From Cohnella sp. GbtcB17 (lineage in GTDB: Bacteria; Bacillota; Bacilli; Paenibacillales; Paenibacillaceae), in assembly GCF_019091135.1 (NCBI RefSeq), contig NZ_JAGXJW010000008.1, forward strand, positions 99,941 to 163,940: DNA of 64,000 bases, written 5' to 3'. Position 1 is the first letter of the stretch. Each line of letters starts with the position of its first letter. The translations under genes were made by a program, and so were the position numbers. The notes under the pieces are model-generated. The model saw only the letters and a list, made by a program, of their open reading frames with translations, ran no database searches and was not told the origin of the DNA. Shown piece after piece: positions 42,146 to 51,346 of the stretch.

Positions 42146-44623
42146 TCAATTGAATGCTTCGGCCAGCGGCTCGATATGCAGCTCGACAGGCTTCAGCCCA
42201 TGTTGGTATACGGCGATGAACAGACCGTCGACCTCCCTTGTCTCCAGCTGCCTGCCGTCCGCAACGACGCGCACCGGCCGGTCGAACGCGATCTCGCCCT
42301 CCGTACCGGGCGCGCCCGTCGCCTGCCAGCAATACCGGGCATCGTCCAGCGGGACGAGCTCGCTGGTGCAATATTTGAGCGTCCCGTAGGGCAGCTTCGC
42401 GTCCACCGGGAGCATAAGGGCGCCAAGCGACGCCACCTCGAGCGCGGACAACCGCGGGAATTCCAAGGCGCCGCCTTCCGTCTGCACGACGACGCGGTCG
42501 CCGCCCGCGCAGCCGGTCATGTTCACCACCGTGACCAGGCTCATCCGGCTGCCGGACCGGCACACGGCATGATAGCGGTCCTGCGCCGTATGACAGCGCC
42601 GGCTCCGCTTCAGCAGCGGCACCAGCGCAAGCTTCAGGGCGGTCACGTTGTCGAGTCCCGTGAACTGGGGGGCGAAGCCCATCACCAGCGCTTCTCCGTT
42701 GCGGAAGGGCGCCCGGTACGCGCTCGTCTCTCCTTCGAAGGAGACGATCTGCTCCGCGCCGGCCGGCAGCTCCATCGTCGTCAACCGGTCCGCAGGGATG
42801 CCGCCCAGCTCCTTCATGGACATAAACCGGCGGCCGATGTCGCCTGCGCGCATGCCGAAGCGCGGGATCTCGCGCCGCTTGCGATACTTCAGCGCTTCCG
42901 CCAGGCCGGGAACCGGATTCCCGTCCGTATCCATGCCGGGAACCTCCGGATACAAGACGACTCGTCCGCCCCGGTCGCCGTGCTCGTTCAGATAGCGGAA
43001 GGCCTCCGTCGAGAGCGAGCCGTCGTTGGGAACGATCAGGAGCTCGTCGAAGCCAGGCTTTCGGTTGGGGTAGTCCAGGTTCATGACGGCGAACTGGATA
43101 TTGTTCATCGCGAGCAGCTTGGCCAGCTGTTCGACGCTGTCCACCGCGTTTTTGGCCTTGCCGGCGGACAAGCTCCCCGCTCCGGACATCTGATCCTCGA
43201 ATACCGCCGTCTCCTCCACGGCGTATTGGCTCATCAGGTACAGATCCCCGGTCAGCCCGATCACGACGTCGTACTGCTTCCGCGTGTCCGCCAGCTCCTG
43301 CTCCCACTGGGCGACGAACCGGTTGAACGCGCCGGTCATCGCATACACCTCATGCTCCTTGCCGGCGGCGCTCACCGGATCGGCGAACAGATCGTATGCG
43401 TCAGTCACGTATGTGCGGCTAAAGCCCTTGTCGCCGGAGGCGAAAATAAAGTAATTGTAGCCGTCCATGCCGTGCCCCAACAGCACCCGCAAATGTACGG
43501 GGTAATTGGCGTAGTTGGCCACCGAATCGAGGGTCATCCAGCCGGCCCCCACCTCGATCGCGATCGTCGGATGGTCCGCCGCCTGCGACTTCAGGCATTC
43601 CAGGCGCAGCGCGGTTTTCGGTACGCCGTTGGCATCCATATGGTAAGCGTATCGCAAGTAGGAGTGGCAGGTGGTGATTACGTCCTGGCCCCTGTCCTTC
43701 ATATATCGGACGAATTCCGCATGGTTGCCAGGTCCCCGGAAGAAGCCGTTGATCGGCTCGTTGTACGTATTGGGCACCTCGAGGCCGTACTGCCTTGTCC
43801 ATTGCGCCAGCGTGAGAGCGTATCGGTATACGTACCGCATGCGAAAGCGCATCCAATCCAGATAAAGCCGTGCCTCCCCCTCAGGATGTCCGGCAGGCCG
43901 CTGCGGCAGGATCTGTTCAACGCCGGTAAAGCTTGTTCCGTACCGGCGGTTCAGCGCCTTCAGGGAACCGTATTGCTCCAGCAAATCCCGGTGGAACCGA
44001 CCGGGGCGGCCTTCCTCTCCCAACACCTCAGGATCGAACAAGGAGCCGTTCGGGTCCAGACAGGTGAACAGCAGGTTCATCTCGTTGTCCGGCTGATGCA
44101 AAATAACCGGCCCGCCCCGGTCGATGCTGTATTCCGCCAGCAGCGGAATCGCCTGCGCATACCAGCGTTCCGCGAGCAGCAGGAACGTATCGTCAAGCTG
44201 GGCGGGGACGTGATTGCCCTGTCCGATCCAATAAGCCTGCTCGCCGCCGGGCCGCCTGCTGACCGTCTCCGGATAATGCTCGAACATCCAGCGGGGATGT
44301 CCGCCGTCGATATATTCCGCGTTGATAAACGGTCCCGGCTTGGCGATGAAGTACAGCCCCTCCTCCGCCAGCATGTTCAGAAATCCCTTCAGATCCCGCT
44401 CGGGTAGGGTACGTCCCTCAAAGTCGAATACCCCTTCCTCCGGCTCGTGGAAATCCCAAGGAATGTAGCTTGCGATCGCGTTCAGTCGATTGGCCTTCGC
44501 CTGCCGCAGCCGCTCCCGCCAATTGCGCTTGTAGATGCGGAAATAATGAATCTCGCCCGACCGGAGCATCGTCTCCCGGCCGTCGATCAGAATCGACCTT
44601 CCCTTAACTTGTATGCTGCCCAT
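42146..44623 (-). CDS. Glycoside hydrolase family 35 beta-galactosidase-like enzyme
   Basis: 825 residues; the ATG of MGSIQVKG follows AAGGAAG at eight bases, and the long upstream extension has no ribosome site. The GH35 barrel begins LRSGEIHYFRI and continues ANRLNAIASYIPWDFHEPEEG and AKPGPFINAEY. The acid/base is Glu181 in HQPDNEMN, where most family members have QIENEYG, and the nucleophile is probably Glu357 in IAIEVGAGWM. No signal peptide, so intracellular. GH35 enzymes remove terminal beta-galactose from oligosaccharides or galactan and related chains. The motif drift means substrate or even linkage could differ. It lies upstream of the importer C regulator; 253 bp separate it from the SLH gene. 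Confidence 0.82.
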   Translation of the reverse strand: MGSIQVKGRSILIDGRETMLRSGEIHYFRIYKRNWRERLRQAKANRLNAIASYIPWDFHEPEEGVFDFEGRTLPERDLKGFLNMLAEEGLYFIAKPGPFINAEYIDGGHPRWMFEHYPETVSRRPGGEQAYWIGQGNHVPAQLDDTFLLLAERWYAQAIPLLAEYSIDRGGPVILHQPDNEMNLLFTCLDPNGSLFDPEVLGEEGRPGRFHRDLLEQYGSLKALNRRYGTSFTGVEQILPQRPAGHPEGEARLYLDWMRFRMRYVYRYALTLAQWTRQYGLEVPNTYNEPINGFFRGPGNHAEFVRYMKDRGQDVITTCHSYLRYAYHMDANGVPKTALRLECLKSQAADHPTIAIEVGAGWMTLDSVANYANYPVHLRVLLGHGMDGYNYFIFASGDKGFSRTYVTDAYDLFADPVSAAGKEHEVYAMTGAFNRFVAQWEQELADTRKQYDVVIGLTGDLYLMSQYAVEETAVFEDQMSGAGSLSAGKAKNAVDSVEQLAKLLAMNNIQFAVMNLDYPNRKPGFDELLIVPNDGSLSTEAFRYLNEHGDRGGRVVLYPEVPGMDTDGNPVPGLAEALKYRKRREIPRFGMRAGDIGRRFMSMKELGGIPADRLTTMELPAGAEQIVSFEGETSAYRAPFRNGEALVMGFAPQFTGLDNVTALKLALVPLLKRSRRCHTAQDRYHAVCRSGSRMSLVTVVNMTGCAGGDRVVVQTEGGALEFPRLSALEVASLGALMLPVDAKLPYGTLKYCTSELVPLDDARYCWQATGAPGTEGEIAFDRPVRVVADGRQLETREVDGLFIAVYQHGLKPVELHIEPLAEAFN

Positions 44624-44827
44624 CCGGCCCACTTCCTTTATGTAAGGTGAAACGGAGCGCCGGCCTTCCTCCTCGCCGCTTATCGCCCTGCGTCCGTTTA
44701 TTACGATTGTGTCAAACCAGCGGCGCCCAGGGCCAGTGCGCGTCTTCGGATATTGTCTTGTTCGGGTGTCCGTTTTTTGAGGAATTGTGCGAAATGCAGG
44801 CCGGCTCTGCGATTGGTCAGACAAAGG

Positions 44828-44859
44828 AGCCTTGCCGGCTCGCGAGATCCGGCAAGGCT
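44828..44859 (-). terminator. Strong hairpin downstream of the SLH gene
   Basis: Perfect 11-bp arms AGCCTTGCCGG and CCGGCAAGGCT around a 10-base loop, followed by CCTTTG, 18 bp after the SLH stop. The T-run is short, so termination may be partial. Confidence 0.55.
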
Positions 44860-44876
44860 TCCTCAGCCTCCGCTCT

Positions 44877-47800
44877 TTAAGAAAGCTTCAGCCATCTTCC
44901 GATCGTGACCAGCGCCTCCGCTCTCGTCGCCTGCGCTTGAGGCTTAAAGGCGCCCGCCTCGTTTCCTTTAACGAGTCCCGACCGCGCCGCGGTCAAGACG
45001 GCGTCGGACGCCCAGCCGCTCACCTCCTGCTGGTCTGCGAACGGTCGGCTGTCTCCGGCGACGACGGGGATCGCCGTCCCCCATGCGCGAACGAGCACGG
45101 TCGCCATCTCCTCTCGCGTGATCGGCGCATTCGGACGGAACTGCCCTTGGCCCGCGCCCGTCATCCAGCCCTGGGCGGACAAGGCGGCCACGTAAGGCGC
45201 GTACCAGGCATCGGCCGCTACGTCGTCAAACCGCAAGCCCGCCGCATCCTCCGTCAGCCCCAGCCCGCGAACGACCCAGGCCGCGAATTCCGCGCGGGAT
45301 ACGGACCGCTCTGGCACAAACAGGCCGTTCTCCATGCCTTCCGCCACGTGGCGGGAAGCCATCTCTTCGATATCCGTTCTCGCCCAATGTGCGGCGATAT
45401 CCGGAAAGCTCTTGTCGTACGCCATCACGGTATAGATGCTAAAGTGCCCGGTAGCGAAGGAGACGGTCATCGTCTCTTCGTTCGCCCTGCCGCCGACATA
45501 ATCCCACGTCCGACGTTCGGGATTGAATACATAGGCGCCCAGCTTGGAGACTTCCGCGCTTCCGGCCGCATACGGCAGTTCCACGGCGATGCTGCGATTA
45601 AAGCGGGCTTCGTCGGGGCCGCCGCCCGGATGCGTCATGCTGAATGAATAAAGGCTCGACCGTTTTTCATACACGCCTTCCATCCGTCCGCGACTCGCGG
45701 CAAGCTTGTCGGCCGCTTCCATGGCCGCTCCCTGGCCGACATTGCTGACGGTCAGCTCCGCCCCGGCCGTTCCTGCCCCCGCGTCCCAGGCATCGGCCGG
45801 AATCCGGAATACGACGCCCTTCATGATCAGCCGGACCTCCAGGCCGGTATCCTTCAGCGCTTGAACCGCCTCACCCGGCAAGCTAAGCACAAGGGACGGC
45901 CCCTGGCCCGGGACGGTCAGTTCCAGCCGGTCGTTCAGCGTCCGAGACAGCTCCTCGTGTCCGGCGCTGTTCAACTCCTGCTTCAGCTTGGTCAGCGCGG
46001 CATCGATCTCCCGTATCGCCGCAGCCAGCTCCTTCTTCGCTACCGCGCGCGATCCGCCCTCGGTGTGATCCAAGTCGAGCAGCCGGGACGGGACGCCGGT
46101 GATCGCCTTCAACGCCTCGCTCAGTCCCGACTTCAGCTGCTCCGGCGTCGCCCCCGGCTTCAGGAGGGCCAGGAACCGGTTTAATGCGGCTTCACGTTCG
46201 TTCACGGGCGGCAGCGTCTCGGTTCCGCCGCTGCTTCCCGGGCCTTCCGGGTTTTCCGGCGGCGAGGCCAGGGTGAACCGAACCGTGTAGACCCGCTTCT
46301 CCCCGTTCTCCGCCTTGACCTCTACCGAGGCGGTGCCGGGCAGCGCCAGCGGGGGCACGATCTTCACGGTCGCCTTGGCATCCTGGGGCGATCCGTACAC
46401 CGCCGGAATGACGGAAGCATCGTGCGGCAGCTGGAGGCTGTAGTCCGTCCGCTCCGGGCGGAAGTCCGGCAGCGCGACGCCGTCCACCGTAAGCTCCGAC
46501 AGCAGATTGTTGGCGCTCGGCTCCTCCAGCTTAAAGTGCACCCGGTACACCGACGACATCCTGCCGTCTTCGGACTGAACGCGGACCTCCGCGGTGCCGG
46601 GCAGATAAACCGCCTGGGCGACCGTTAGCCGCGAGGACGGGTCCAGCATCTCCGCCGTCACCTCCGGGACCTCCGTCGTAAGGGGAGGCAGGAATTGCGT
46701 GTAGTCCGCCGGTTCGTACACGAAGCCGGCTACCGACTGTCCGGCTACCCGCAAATCCTTCAGCAGGACGGCCGAACGGTAATCCCGGTAAATTTCCAGC
46801 CCCGACAGCACCGGATCGCCTTTGACGTTGCCGATGTCGAGCGTAAGGGCGCCGTCGGCGACGGTCGTGTCGAAGGGACCGTAACGAACGTACCGGTTCC
46901 TGATCTCGCTGCCGATCTGCGTGGCCGCCCGCCGTCCCTCCACATCCAGATTGAAGCTGCGGGACCGGTCCGCACTGGTCTCCATGAACCACAGGTACAC
47001 GCGATAGCTGCCTTCCGGCACGGTTTGCTCCAGCTTTAACGGCTTTTTCGATGCGCTCACGTTCGTGTTCAGCATATGGGTCACATCGTAGATATCCTCG
47101 AAGGGCAGCGGGAAGTTGGCGGTCGTGCCCGCGGCGGGAGCCGCTCCTCCTGCCGTAACGGCAAGACCTTCCGCCTTCGCTTGTTCGTAAGAGATCCATG
47201 GATTGCCGTTAATGGTCACGCCTTGGCCGTTCAAGTTGATTCCTTTATAGAAAAGCGATTGACTGCTTCTTGGCGCTGCCTCGAGCGTCGTCCCCCCGGA
47301 TTCGTTGCCCGAACCGTCTACGCTGACGATGTTAAGCCGGTATACGCGTCCGTTGTCCAGACCGCTTAGCGTCGCTGCCTGAACGCCCCGGTCCACCTCG
47401 GCGAGCAGACGGTCGCCGGCATATACGCGGACCTTCATGAGATCCGAATCGGCGCTGTCTTTCCAGGTCAGCTTGATCAGCCCGTCGTCGACGACGGCCG
47501 CCGCCTCCGTCGCGTCGCCCGGAGCAATGTCGTCAACCGGCGGAACGATGGGATCTCCCCCATAGAAAAGGGTCAGCTTCGGCCGAAGCGACACATTGGC
47601 ATATTGCGAGGAGGCGAAGGTCCGGGTACCGTTGGCGCTGCTCGGCCGGTCCTCCAACAGCACTACGCCGAAGTTGGATTCGGGGTGCAGCACCCATTCC
47701 TTGGCTGCCCGCGTCAAGTCGAAGCGGTACCAGTTGCCCGGCACGTAGGAGGTAACGACGCTGTCCAGCGTCGTCTCCGTCCCCGTCTCCCAGCTCGGCT

Positions 47801-50800
47801 TCGTGTTCATCGTGACGCCCGTTATCTCGACGCCGTTCACCACGGTTCCCACGGTGTTGCCGTCGATGGAGGTACCGTTGCCGTCGCCGTTTCCTTCTTC
47901 CCAGTCGCTCGTGATCAAGTGAGCGTCGACCGTTTTGAAGTTTTCCGAGGAGGCGCGGGTCTGGGAGTGGTACAGCTCCAGATACGCGCCCAGGATAGGT
48001 CTCGTCGGATCGATCAGCGACAAGTCGAATTTGATGAGTCCGTACTTGTCGTCGACGCCGCCGCCATTGTAGCGTGCCATCTCGAATTCGCCGTAGGCGC
48101 CGTTGTTATTGTTCAGCCCTTGCCAATGCGACATGAGCGAGGCATCGGCGGCGCCCAAGTATCCGCTCACGCCCTGCTGCAGCACGAGCTTGTTGCCGCC
48201 GGGATTGGGCATCGGTCCGTTGTCGGGCAGCTCCGGAGGTTGCGGCGGCTTCGGTTTGGCCACATTCAGCGTTACGTCGTTTTCAATGATGACGGTTCCC
48301 GTCCCGTAGTCTTTGTATCGCTCCTCGGGCGCGTCGCCCGGAAGAATGTTGTTGCGGACGATGGTGGCTCCCGCCACCGGGCTGTCGATCCGGAACGGGC
48401 TCGACGCCTCGTTTCCTTCGAACACGTTGTATCTTATATTCTGCTTGGGCGCCGGGAAGAAGTCGTAGCCGCCCGAGGCGACGTATATCGCGTCCACCCG
48501 ATTGTTCTTCACCGTATTGCCCAAGGCGGATACCGAGCGCGGCGAATCGATCCGCAGGTTGCCGCCGAAGTTGATATACGCCCTTGCGCCGGAAGTATTT
48601 TTAATCACGTTGTAGTAGGACGGATGGTACGTGGTCAAATTCCGGTCGAAGCTGTTGATGGCGACGCCTCCGTTGCCCGCCGTCGGGGAACCGCCGTCTC
48701 CGAGTGCAGACCTGTTGCCGTCGAAAATATTGCCGACCGCTTGTCCGTACATTCTCATGTCGTTGCCCTTGTTGTTGGCTGCGGTATTGTCGGCGACGAT
48801 GTTCTTGTAGAAAAACCGGCTGACCGCCAGCCTGGAGGTCGTATCGGGAACGATCGTCCAGTCCTTGTCGACGGTGATCGTATCGCCGGTGTTGGCCGTA
48901 ATCGTCCGGAACTGGCCCAGCCCTTTGCCTTCTACGACCAGGACATATTCGTCCTTCAGCACGTTGGCGTTCCAGTTCATCCCCTTGATCGTCGCCTGGT
49001 TGGGTCCGGAAGCGCTTACGTTTCCATAATGGAGAATCTTGTTGCCTGCGCCCGTGAAGTCCGTGTCCACGTCCACGAGGGCGTCGAACAGCAGAATCTC
49101 TCCGTCGTTCGTCGGCGACGATTCGTTGCCGATGTACTGGGTGTCGTTGCGGGCGATGTAGTTCATTGCCGTTGGCTTGTAGGAGCCCGAGCTCGGGTGC
49201 AGGGTGAAGTTAAAGCCGCGGGACCCGCCCCGTTTGCCGGCATCGTCCCTGCCGTCGATCTTGTTGCCGGTAATGATGTTCTGGTACGCATTCGTCATGG
49301 TGACCGGCGTCCAGCTTTTCCCCCGGAACGTATTGCCGGAAATTTTGCTGTTGGACAGCTTATACAAGTTAAGCGTGCCGCCGGACGTAATCTCGTTATT
49401 TTCCACCAGGATGCGGGTCAGGCCGTTCGTCCCGCCGTCCCCCCAGATGCCGCCCATCATCGCCTTCTTGGCCGGGCCCGGATACCAGGTATCTATGACA
49501 TTGTTGCGGATGACGATATTCTGCAGACCCGCCTGGATGACGATGCCCCGGTCTACGCTGTCGCTGCCCTCGATGCGGAGGCCTTCGATCCTCGTCCCGG
49601 AGCCGGCAACGGTGATCATCTCCGGACCGACGCCGGTATCCCTTCCCCCGATGGAGCCGGTATCCAGATACTTCAGCGTCGTCCGATCGGCGCCTTGTCC
49701 CTTTAACGTCACGTTGGCCTTCAAAGTCAGCTTCTGCAGCTGCGTCTCTGGCTTTGCTCCGACGGCGAGCGGACCTTGGGGGGTGCCCGTGAAAAATTCC
49801 ATCTCGGCAATGTAGCCTTTCTTTGTCGTATCCGGCTGAATGTAGCGCAGATAGCGATAGGGGGTCGTGCTGTCCAACGTCTGCACGACATTGCCGCTAA
49901 AGGAAGGCTTGGCCGCGACGGTGTACAAATCCGTATAATTGACATTATCGTTGGAGCCCTGGAACTTGCCCCCGATCATATCGGCATCGATGGTCGCATT
50001 GGTGGACGGGCGCGGAAAAAACCGGATCGCCGTCACGGGGCGCTCGTTGCCCGCTCCCAGATCGATTCCCAGATATCCCGGCCCCGTGCCGGAAAAATCG
50101 AAAAACGTAGCGGAATTGGAGTCGAACGCCCGGAAATATTCACGGTCCGTCCCGTAAGAAGGAGTCGCTCCGAAGGTGCTCTCATCCACCAGCTTGGTCA
50201 AGCCGGCCGCGGGGGGCGTTCCTTCTTTGTCCAGATTGAACACGCCCGCCGGCAGCATGACCGTGCCGCCCCCGGCAGCGGCCGCAGCGTCGATCGCCTT
50301 CTGGATGGCCGGTCCGTCATCCGCGCCGTCATCCGGAATCGCGCCGTACAGCGGGTCTGTCACATCGTATACGGCCGCCGGCAACGGCGCGTCGATCAGC
50401 GTAATATCGGTCTTGCTCCAGCCGAACTCGCCGCCGTGTCCGTTGTTCACCCACACCTCGTCGTAGCTGCCGGCACCTGCCGAATCCGGAACCTGGAACA
50501 CCATCTCGTAAGGCGCAGCGCTTTTAAGCGTGGCCTGGATGTACGCCGAGGTTGTCTTGTTGCGCAAATAAACGCGGCTGCCCTCGATCCCCGGCTCGTT
50601 GCGGTACGTCAGATTCGTCCCGATCACGGTAACCTCCCGGGATTCGGCAACGTTCACGACGTTCGGATACACGTACATGACGTCGGTTTTGTTGATGAAT
50701 ACAGGATTGCTTTGGCCGGCGGAATTGACCGCCCACAGCGCGTATTGCCCGTGCACCTCGTTCGCCGGCAAGACGCCAGCCACGGCGTTCGCGTCCGATT

Positions 50801-51128
50801 GAAGCGGAGGCAGCAGCTCTTGCGGCTCCCCGGCGATATCCGCCTCGGTCTTGTTCGCCGCCAGCTGCGCGCCCACGGTACTGTCGAAGCTCGTATCCGG
50901 CAGGAGGCGGATGCCGATCCGGCTGCCCCCCAGATCCTGGCCGATGAGCTGCACCGTCTCGTCGGGGGCCGCCGTATCGGGGGTTGCCTTCACGACGATC
51001 GGGACAGCCGCCTCAACTGCCTCAACCATCTCAGCCGCCTCTGCCGCTTGTGCGGGCAATGGGTTGAAAGCGCTTGCCAAAATACTGAACATGCATAATG
51101 CGATTGCTGCGATCCTCATTCGTCTCAT
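44877..51128 (-). CDS. Giant surface protein: beta-helix pectate-lyase-like, discoidin, DNRLRE, Fn3, malectin-like, cadherin-like and three SLH domains
   Basis: 2,083 residues. A signal peptide ends near residue 28 (LPAQA). IPT-like domains lie at about 43-250. At 252 the pectate_lyase_3 cap starts (AVYDVTDPLYGAIPDDG...IQKAID). A discoidin/F5/8-type-C module at about 311-449 (YLGIDLGAGN, YRYLRYIQPD) is inserted before the parallel beta-helix resumes at 461-955 with many NN and GN turns. Then DNRLRE/CBM96-like 980-1190, Fn3 1200-1285, a malectin-like module 1291-1448 opening LFYKGINLNG, two cadherin-like sandwiches to about 1620, a proline/serine linker and helical region, and three SLH domains 1905-2083 that bind the secondary cell-wall polymer. 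It would hold a polysaccharide-degrading or binding head on the cell surface. The start follows AAAGGGAGGT at a rather long distance. Confidence 0.9.
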   Translation of the reverse strand: MRRMRIAAIALCMFSILASAFNPLPAQAAEAAEMVEAVEAAVPIVVKATPDTAAPDETVQLIGQDLGGSRIGIRLLPDTSFDSTVGAQLAANKTEADIAGEPQELLPPLQSDANAVAGVLPANEVHGQYALWAVNSAGQSNPVFINKTDVMYVYPNVVNVAESREVTVIGTNLTYRNEPGIEGSRVYLRNKTTSAYIQATLKSAAPYEMVFQVPDSAGAGSYDEVWVNNGHGGEFGWSKTDITLIDAPLPAAVYDVTDPLYGAIPDDGADDGPAIQKAIDAAAAAGGGTVMLPAGVFNLDKEGTPPAAGLTKLVDESTFGATPSYGTDREYFRAFDSNSATFFDFSGTGPGYLGIDLGAGNERPVTAIRFFPRPSTNATIDADMIGGKFQGSNDNVNYTDLYTVAAKPSFSGNVVQTLDSTTPYRYLRYIQPDTTKKGYIAEMEFFTGTPQGPLAVGAKPETQLQKLTLKANVTLKGQGADRTTLKYLDTGSIGGRDTGVGPEMITVAGSGTRIEGLRIEGSDSVDRGIVIQAGLQNIVIRNNVIDTWYPGPAKKAMMGGIWGDGGTNGLTRILVENNEITSGGTLNLYKLSNSKISGNTFRGKSWTPVTMTNAYQNIITGNKIDGRDDAGKRGGSRGFNFTLHPSSGSYKPTAMNYIARNDTQYIGNESSPTNDGEILLFDALVDVDTDFTGAGNKILHYGNVSASGPNQATIKGMNWNANVLKDEYVLVVEGKGLGQFRTITANTGDTITVDKDWTIVPDTTSRLAVSRFFYKNIVADNTAANNKGNDMRMYGQAVGNIFDGNRSALGDGGSPTAGNGGVAINSFDRNLTTYHPSYYNVIKNTSGARAYINFGGNLRIDSPRSVSALGNTVKNNRVDAIYVASGGYDFFPAPKQNIRYNVFEGNEASSPFRIDSPVAGATIVRNNILPGDAPEERYKDYGTGTVIIENDVTLNVAKPKPPQPPELPDNGPMPNPGGNKLVLQQGVSGYLGAADASLMSHWQGLNNNNGAYGEFEMARYNGGGVDDKYGLIKFDLSLIDPTRPILGAYLELYHSQTRASSENFKTVDAHLITSDWEEGNGDGNGTSIDGNTVGTVVNGVEITGVTMNTKPSWETGTETTLDSVVTSYVPGNWYRFDLTRAAKEWVLHPESNFGVVLLEDRPSSANGTRTFASSQYANVSLRPKLTLFYGGDPIVPPVDDIAPGDATEAAAVVDDGLIKLTWKDSADSDLMKVRVYAGDRLLAEVDRGVQAATLSGLDNGRVYRLNIVSVDGSGNESGGTTLEAAPRSSQSLFYKGINLNGQGVTINGNPWISYEQAKAEGLAVTAGGAAPAAGTTANFPLPFEDIYDVTHMLNTNVSASKKPLKLEQTVPEGSYRVYLWFMETSADRSRSFNLDVEGRRAATQIGSEIRNRYVRYGPFDTTVADGALTLDIGNVKGDPVLSGLEIYRDYRSAVLLKDLRVAGQSVAGFVYEPADYTQFLPPLTTEVPEVTAEMLDPSSRLTVAQAVYLPGTAEVRVQSEDGRMSSVYRVHFKLEEPSANNLLSELTVDGVALPDFRPERTDYSLQLPHDASVIPAVYGSPQDAKATVKIVPPLALPGTASVEVKAENGEKRVYTVRFTLASPPENPEGPGSSGGTETLPPVNEREAALNRFLALLKPGATPEQLKSGLSEALKAITGVPSRLLDLDHTEGGSRAVAKKELAAAIREIDAALTKLKQELNSAGHEELSRTLNDRLELTVPGQGPSLVLSLPGEAVQALKDTGLEVRLIMKGVVFRIPADAWDAGAGTAGAELTVSNVGQGAAMEAADKLAASRGRMEGVYEKRSSLYSFSMTHPGGGPDEARFNRSIAVELPYAAGSAEVSKLGAYVFNPERRTWDYVGGRANEETMTVSFATGHFSIYTVMAYDKSFPDIAAHWARTDIEEMASRHVAEGMENGLFVPERSVSRAEFAAWVVRGLGLTEDAAGLRFDDVAADAWYAPYVAALSAQGWMTGAGQGQFRPNAPITREEMATVLVRAWGTAIPVVAGDSRPFADQQEVSGWASDAVLTAARSGLVKGNEAGAFKPQAQATRAEALVTIGRWLKLS
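51065..51078. promoter_or_regulatory. cre-like site inside the signal-peptide coding region of the SLH gene
   Basis: TGAAAGCGCTTGCC matches the cre consensus at 12 of 14 positions, about 50 bp into the gene. It could be coding coincidence, but two other cre-like sites occur at comparable places in this window. Confidence 0.35.
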
Positions 51129-51188
51129 ACTTGTGCAAGGACCTCCCTTTAGATGGGCATGACGCCGGCCCCGGCCTTTTATGGACCG

Positions 51189-51239
51189 GGCAAGGCCGAG
51201 GGCCGCGCTTACCACCTATATTGGTTCACGGCCCTTGCC
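51189..51239 (-). other. Structured 5' leader of the SLH gene
   Basis: In the transcript GGCAAGG pairs with CCTTGCC and inner GCCG with CGGC, enclosing a loop with GTGAACCAATATAGGTGG. A second GC-rich hairpin (CCCGG...CCGGG) follows before the ribosome site. I do not recognise a known riboswitch; the leader may slow or regulate translation. The remainder of 51129-51346 holds the repeated words noted at 51262-51284. Confidence 0.4.
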
Positions 51240-51261
51240 TCCGTACAGTTTCTATTGCCGG

Positions 51262-51284
51262 GATTTGTATGATCGGCGTGTATG
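51262..51284. promoter_or_regulatory. GATTTGTATG and GGCGTGTATG words upstream of the SLH gene
   Basis: Both decamers also occur upstream of importer C (39660-39669 and 39641-39650), in the other order and spacing. About 135-155 bp upstream of the SLH start. Candidate shared binding sites; not tested. Confidence 0.35.
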
Positions 51285-51346
51285 AATTTCCCTCATTTGT
51301 ACTCGGGGGCTTCTCTGCCGGTACGATCGTTCTGCGGGGGCGGCGT

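Noticed and set aside
51203..51217. T-box-like sequence (AGGTGGTAAGCGCGG on the minus strand)
   Set aside because: It resembles the T-box antiterminator word, but has extra or changed bases, no specifier loop or terminator was found, and the downstream gene is a surface protein rather than an amino-acid or tRNA synthetase gene.
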